From Cerioporus squamosus (Eukaryota > Basidiomycota > Agaricomycetes > Polyporales > Polyporaceae), in assembly GCA_022592435.1 (NCBI GenBank), contig JABYQS010000802.1:1-12965 (forward strand): DNA of 12,965 bases. The letters run 5' to 3'. Numbering within the stretch: position 1 is the first letter of the stretch; each line of letters begins with the position of its first letter. The position numbers and the translations under genes are program-made. This document shows positions 8,582-12,965 of the stretch, piece after piece. The notes beneath the pieces were generated by a model. The model made no database searches and had not been told where the DNA came from. It worked only from the letters and a program-made list of their open reading frames with translations.

Positions 8582-9474
8582 TCACTGGCTGAGAATTGTG
8601 CGCACGAACGACTCGTAGTTCACGTTTCCGTCGCTGCAGATGGATGGGATGTGATGAGATGAGTGTCGGGTCCGAACATGAATGTGTGAAGCAGGACGTA
8701 CGGTCCGATTTGTGCGCCCTTGAGGAGCTCGTCCACCTCCTCGTCGGACATCTTCTCTCCCAGCTGGGTGAGCACGTATCGCAGCTCGCCTGCACCAATG
8801 AAGCCGTTCCCCTCCTTGTCGAATACTTGGAAGCCGCGGATGAACTCCTCTGATAAAGGCGTCGTGGATGCGGCATCAGTTCCGTGCATAGCGCGTGTGG
8901 CAGAGAGCGGAGATGAAGGAGGTGAGGATGGGATACGGATTACGCGTTGGACGAGGATCAAATGAGAGGGATGGGCGTACCTGGCGTTCCTGCAGGCTTA
9001 AAGCCGTCTGGCCGGTTCAAGATGGTAAGGAATGTCTTGTAGTCGACTGCAGCGGTCCATCGTATAGAACGCGTCGCGAGGGCGAGCACACGCGCGAAAA
9101 CCAACGTGCGATCGTCCAATCCATCCGTCAAGCAACCCGAGGGGGCAGTATTCGAGATGAATTGTGAGCGGAGGAACGCATGGACGTGCGTATGGCAAAC
9201 GCACCTTCGCGAGGAGCCCCAGCAACGATGTCCGCCACCTCCGCCTGTGTTGGGTTCTGCCCAAGTGCCCGCAGCAGATCCCCCAGAACCTCCCGCGGTA
9301 CCGCACCCGTACCCTTCTTGTCGAACAACGCGAATGCCTCCTTGTACTCTTGTTCCGCTCAGTCACTTCGTGATTGCGACAGGAGTGGCAACCACTGCTT
9401 ACCTGCGTTATCACTCTAGACGAGGACGCATCAGCTTATAGCATTAGCGTCGCGGTACAGTATTAACTCACCAT
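8582..9474 (-). CDS. cdc4: Essential myosin light chain, Cdc4/Mlc1 type (EF-hand protein), six coding exons
   Basis: This calmodulin-family light chain binds IQ motifs of myosin heavy chains and serves the contractile ring in cytokinesis and polarised transport. Minus-strand coding exons are 9474-9472 (ATG only), 9415-9403 (13 nt), 9357-9205, 9046-8981, 8849-8702 and 8633-8582. Their introns are 56, 45, 158, 131 and 68 nt, all GT-AG. Joined they give 144 residues, against 141 in fission yeast Cdc4. The N-terminus is [16 protein letters not shown]-hand 1 ([12 protein letters not shown], 18-29) and EF-hand 2 ([10 protein letters not shown]) are degenerate. EF-hand 3 ([12 protein letters not shown], 89-100) is nearly canonical but has Gly at position 9. 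EF-hand 4 ([10 protein letters not shown]) is degenerate. Ca2+ binding is therefore probably weak, as in other essential light chains. The symbol refers to the S. pombe light chain, not the S. cerevisiae F-box protein of the same name. The first two exons are inferred from frame and splice sites; the rest is secure from homology. Confidence 0.94.
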
Positions 9475-9575
9475 GTTGTGCGTTAGTCGTCAAATAGCAA
9501 TGAAAGGATGAAGGTGCAGACCAAGGTGAAGTACGGCTAAGTCAAGGTCGCGCCGCTGTCCATGTACCACGGGCG

Positions 9576-9583
9576 CCTATATA
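9576..9583 (-). promoter_or_regulatory. TATA box TATATAGG of the myosin light chain gene
   Basis: On the minus strand, TATATAGG lies about 100 bp upstream of the ATG at 9474, a usual spacing for a fungal TATA box. It supports the ATG-only first coding exon as the true start. The region 9475-9839 otherwise holds only this promoter and the 3' flank of the membrane protein gene. Confidence 0.55.
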
Positions 9584-9839
9584 CTACTACCTGCGTACGC
9601 GTCCCGATTTGGGAGGCTCACACTGGTTTGATCTCTCTGGGCGCAACAAGTTTCGCTACTGAAGGGGTGGTTAAAATATGAAGAAGACATCTGACGATCT
9701 TCCATTGACTAAGCTCAGGTATCGTACATATCGAAGTCATCCGTCGTAAGTACGGTCATAACTCCATGCGCGTGCAGCCAACTGGGTCCGATAGGTATAT
9801 GTTAGGTTACGAAGGTCACGCGGCAGACGGTACAGAACA

Positions 9840-11321
9840 TCATGAAGGGCTCTCTCGCCATATGGACTCCCATAGCTGGATGACACTACCAATCAGGAAC
9901 GCCCATGAGCCCCAGAATGTTGACAACACGCTCTGGTAGTTCACCTGCCAGTGCCAGTCAGCCATAGATGCGAAAATGCGGGGAGAAACAACGCACCCTT
10001 GAGGAAGAAAGCGAACCATAACCGAGAGCGCCGCAGAGGGTGAAGCCAAGAGCTCCGATGAGATTCCAGAACCCAATGTGCCTGAGTATACTCCGTTAGC
10101 ATATTGTAATTTGTCCGTTCAGGCGCATGGAAGGTAGTGAAGCTCACCATCCCATACTGCGCAGGTTCGGCTGCCACCATTTCTTCTGCACTTCTATCAT
10201 CAAGAGGAGTGACGCCATGATGAATCCCGTGCCACCCATAACCTGTGGTGTCCAATAGAACACATCCGTGATCGCCGTAGGAGGATCGTCGGGCAGCCCG
10301 GGGATGACGTTGGGCAAGCCAGTTCTATGGGCAAAAGATGAGCCGTCTTCGAAACAACACCACAGCGCTAGCACATACATTGTTGACACCCAGAATATCG
10401 TAGCTGCCCACATCTGGATGAAGCAGGCAAGAAACCCAAGTTCACGCCAGGAACCGAATCCGCTAGAGCGTTATCCCCTGAGTTAGCAACCGGAGGTCTA
10501 AACGTTGTGAAAGAAGAACGGACTTACATCCATCGGAACTTCGAGGTGCGTGTGCCGCGCTCGGCTCCCGTCAGACCCTTCTCTGCGGTGTCGCTCTGGG
10601 AATCTGGAGATGGAGGGTCGGAAACCGTGTTGCTTTGGTGCGCGACAAGCTCCCACAGCGCAGGGGCGAACAGCTCCTCGTGCCCTGCATTCAGGGCCTC
10701 AACGTACATGAGATAGCTGCCGACTTCAAACAGAGTACCGCCGACAAACGCGGACCATGCCGAGGCTGTGAAGTTGTCCGTGCCGATGTCTACGAGGGGT
10801 AGGAACAGAAAGAAGCCGTTGATGATCTGTTTGCGAGACGTCAGTGCCCAAGTCGGACGAGCGGGAGAAGACTTCGGATTACGCACCCACACCGTCGATC
10901 CGAGTACGAATATGACGGCTATCCAGAAGGAAAGGTCCCAAGCGAGATGGACCTTGACTTGGTCCTCGGTATGTCGGACACGCTGCTCGAGCAGCGAGAA
11001 GCCTTCGTGCAGAGACGCTTCATGTTTCGTCCCTCCCCTAGGTCTCTCGGCTGTGATGCGGATGGGACGGCGAGAATAGCGATGTTTCCTCGATGCGCGA
11101 GAGGACCAGCGAGCATGCGACCCGCCTTCGACTTGCTCCTTAGTAGATAAACGATGTGGTACAAAGGACGCACGGGTTGGATGAAAGAACGGAAGCGGCC
11201 GGGTAACGGTATTCGGCCTGTGTATGGTAGTCCTGTGCCTTGGCCGAGCAACTGAACCAAGTTCCGAGGGTTGAGGAGACGGATCGTTCGCTGGCTGTGG
11301 ATGCGAGAGTTCTCCTGACAT
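9840..11321 (-). CDS. Fungal multi-pass integral membrane protein, function unknown, six exons
   Basis: Minus-strand exons are 11321-10887, 10826-10528, 10462-10379, 10324-10148, 10081-9997 and 9944-9840. The introns are 60, 65, 54, 66 and 52 nt, all GT-AG, several with CTAAC or CTGAC branch motifs. They give 394 residues. The first 120 are hydrophilic and Arg/Pro-rich (RHRTTIHRP), ending in an amphipathic LLEQRVRHTEDQVKVHLAWD. Hydrophobic segments follow at about 128-157 (one long or two short), 166-188, 250-272, 293-317, 333-353 and 365-385, so six or seven membrane spans. Between spans 2 and 3 is a polar Ser/Asp-rich loop (about 208-240). Conserved-looking motifs are GGTLFEVGSYLMYVEALN, LPNVIPGLP, FYWTPQVMGGTGF and STFWGSWAFLIGSVIQLWE. 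I recognise this as an uncharacterised fungal membrane family, not as a known transporter. The start is uncertain: an ATG 15 codons upstream (11366) is also in frame. Confidence 0.85.
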
Positions 11322-12965
11322 GTTGGAGATGGTTAATGAGAGTCGGCTTGGCCAGAGGCTTGGCAAAGCCCTATGTCGAAGATAGCAAGGTCACGGTGCC
11401 GAGGGAGACGTAAGTCGCGAACAAGGAGTTCAAGAACCTGAACCTGCACTGTGGGGAGCTTGCAAGCCTCAAGGTACGTCACCGTGGAGGCTGGCCCGTG
11501 GGACCAGTATAGCGATGGTACCTTGTCTAAATACGGCAACGGTCGCCGCGGCCGCGGCACAGTCGCGAGTAACGAGTTTCGCTGACTTCCAATTACTTAC
11601 CATTTGCTTATGACGGCAGATTTGGCTTCATGGACATTGCACTTTGCAAGTTCCATGGAGGCGAGTGGTAGTGGAGTAGTAGGTCATGACAAAGTGTGAT
11701 TCTGTCCCAGTTGATGTATGAGCTCCGATATCTGATGCGATATTGCTCCCGCATGTCAGATAACTGCGAAGTCACGGTCAACTCACAGCCCGACGCCGCC
11801 CACTAGCTCAGAAGCAGAGAGGTGTGGTTCGGCCATGGAGTGTTGAACTAAACGTTGACTATTGCTACTTACCGGCACTAGTGCGACGTGAAGACAGCCG
11901 CACATCGTGGCTTCACAAACCCTCGCCATATCCTCCAGACGTACATGCGGAAGTTCGAACTACCAGTCAATGTCCTTGTTCTCATGCCTGTCTTCCGCAC
12001 CTACCTACCGTGTGTTCCCGTTATGATCTCATGGCACCATACTTACCTCATGTGGTTATCATAGCCGCTGCAATGCGACGTTCCTCCCCCACTATCCGCG
12101 CTCGAGCCGCTGCCATGTATCGGAGTGTCCTCGACAGCCGGAGTCATCACAATACTTGGCAAGAATCCCCACCTGCATCTATGTTCACCTTCCGCCGGTG
12201 CAGCTGCTGGGGGTGAAGCTCACGTAACGCTGTCCGTGGAAGTCGCGATCCCAGCACCTGTCCACACGTTGCGGAGAAGGGTGGCTTCTTGCTCACTCCC
12301 GTGGTCTATCGCGGGGCGAGCGGAAGCCTCGAGGCATTCCCTAAGCATCTGCATGACCAACTGCAGCGGCCGGGATTGTGTGTGGCGTAATGCAGTCAGG
12401 ATTCAGACGAGACTGCGCAGTGATCGCAGAGCCACCCTATGGCCGCGGCGCAACCTTCTGCGCACCTCGTTACGAGAGGTGGTACGAGAGGCGAGTTCGT
12501 CGAGGTAATTATGGTCCGGGGACGCTATCGATGCAACGCATGCTCTCATCAGTCGACCACTCGAAGCGGCCAGTAAATCTATACTTACCGCGGGACTAGA
12601 GTACACGGACAGGGCATCCGTTCTCCTTGACCAACAGGGAGAACACGTTCTCGTCTCGCCATCCTCGGGAGGAGCCCGGCCGCCGTCACTTATTACTTGC
12701 AATACTATTCAGATGAGAAGTACAGCCGGAAACCGGGGCAGAGCCTATGAACACGTCAACCAAGATGAGCAAGTGCCGATACTGGGTGGGGATAAGTAAT
12801 GCACCCTATGCGCCATCAGAGAGGAATGGCACAACAAAGACGGGATATCATGATAGGGACGAAGGAAGGAGATACCCCTCGCCGACTGGGCCGATCAGTG
12901 GCCAGCGGTGGACGATGAGCGAGTAACGTTGGGATGGATCCGCCACATCTTGACATTCAGAGGCT
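11322..12965. other. 1.6 kb without a recognised gene; holds four GGTAAGTA donor-like sites on the minus strand
   Basis: The proximal part should contain the promoter of the membrane protein gene, but no clear TATA box is visible. Further up, the minus strand carries four copies of GGTAAGTA, with the donor G at 12588, 12046, 11872 and 11600. Open segments end exactly at some of them: a 38-codon frame from an ATG at 12702 up to the first, and a 57-codon frame ending SGYDNHMR up to the second. A third stretch (LEDMARVCEATMCGCLHVAL) leads to the donor at 11872. I could not connect them in one consistent frame and recognise no family. It could be an unresolved multi-intron gene, a decayed one, or a repeated motif. 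Confidence 0.35.

Noticed and set aside
11333..11560. 75-codon open frame on the minus strand upstream of the membrane protein gene
   Set aside because: It is probably 5' flank or leader; it does not join in frame to the gene and has no recognised motif.

Overview
The window looks like nuclear DNA of an Agaricomycete (Basidiomycota). Three genes carry many short introns, about 45 to 158 nt, with GT donors, AG acceptors and CTAAC or CTGAC branch-like motifs. Coding exons use C- or G-ending codons. The best-recognised product, an essential myosin light chain of the Cdc4 type, is a fungal protein. A polypore-like fungus is a guess only. No bacterial operon, phage, CRISPR, tRNA or rRNA feature was seen.

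Layout. Positions 1-125 (minus strand) may hold the start of an Ala/Ser-rich secreted protein that runs off the left edge and lacks a visible ATG. Positions 1080-1677 are a complete non-autonomous DNA transposon with perfect 118-bp terminal inverted repeats, flanked by a 9-bp target duplication; this fits a Mutator-like MITE. From there to about 4.0 kb I recognise no gene. Positions 4135-5693 (plus) encode an unusual fungal protein of about 520 residues with distant P47/TULIP-like features, and its reading frame is broken once, near 4515. Positions 7188-8154 (plus) encode a secreted GH128 beta-1,3-glucanase in three exons. It converges on the six-exon cdc4-type light chain gene at 8582-9474 (minus), which begins with an ATG-only coding exon and a 13-nt micro-exon. 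Positions 9840-11321 (minus) encode a fungal integral membrane protein of about 394 residues in six exons. The last 1.6 kb has no recognised gene, but four identical GGTAAGTA sites on the minus strand suggest an unresolved multi-intron gene.

The genes do not form a pathway that I can see. GH128 acts on fungal cell-wall glucan, and the light chain serves myosin in cytokinesis or polarised transport. The other two genes have unknown roles. The most notable items are the intact transposon with its target duplication, the P47-like fungal gene with its frame break, and the unexplained splice-donor-like cluster at the right end.
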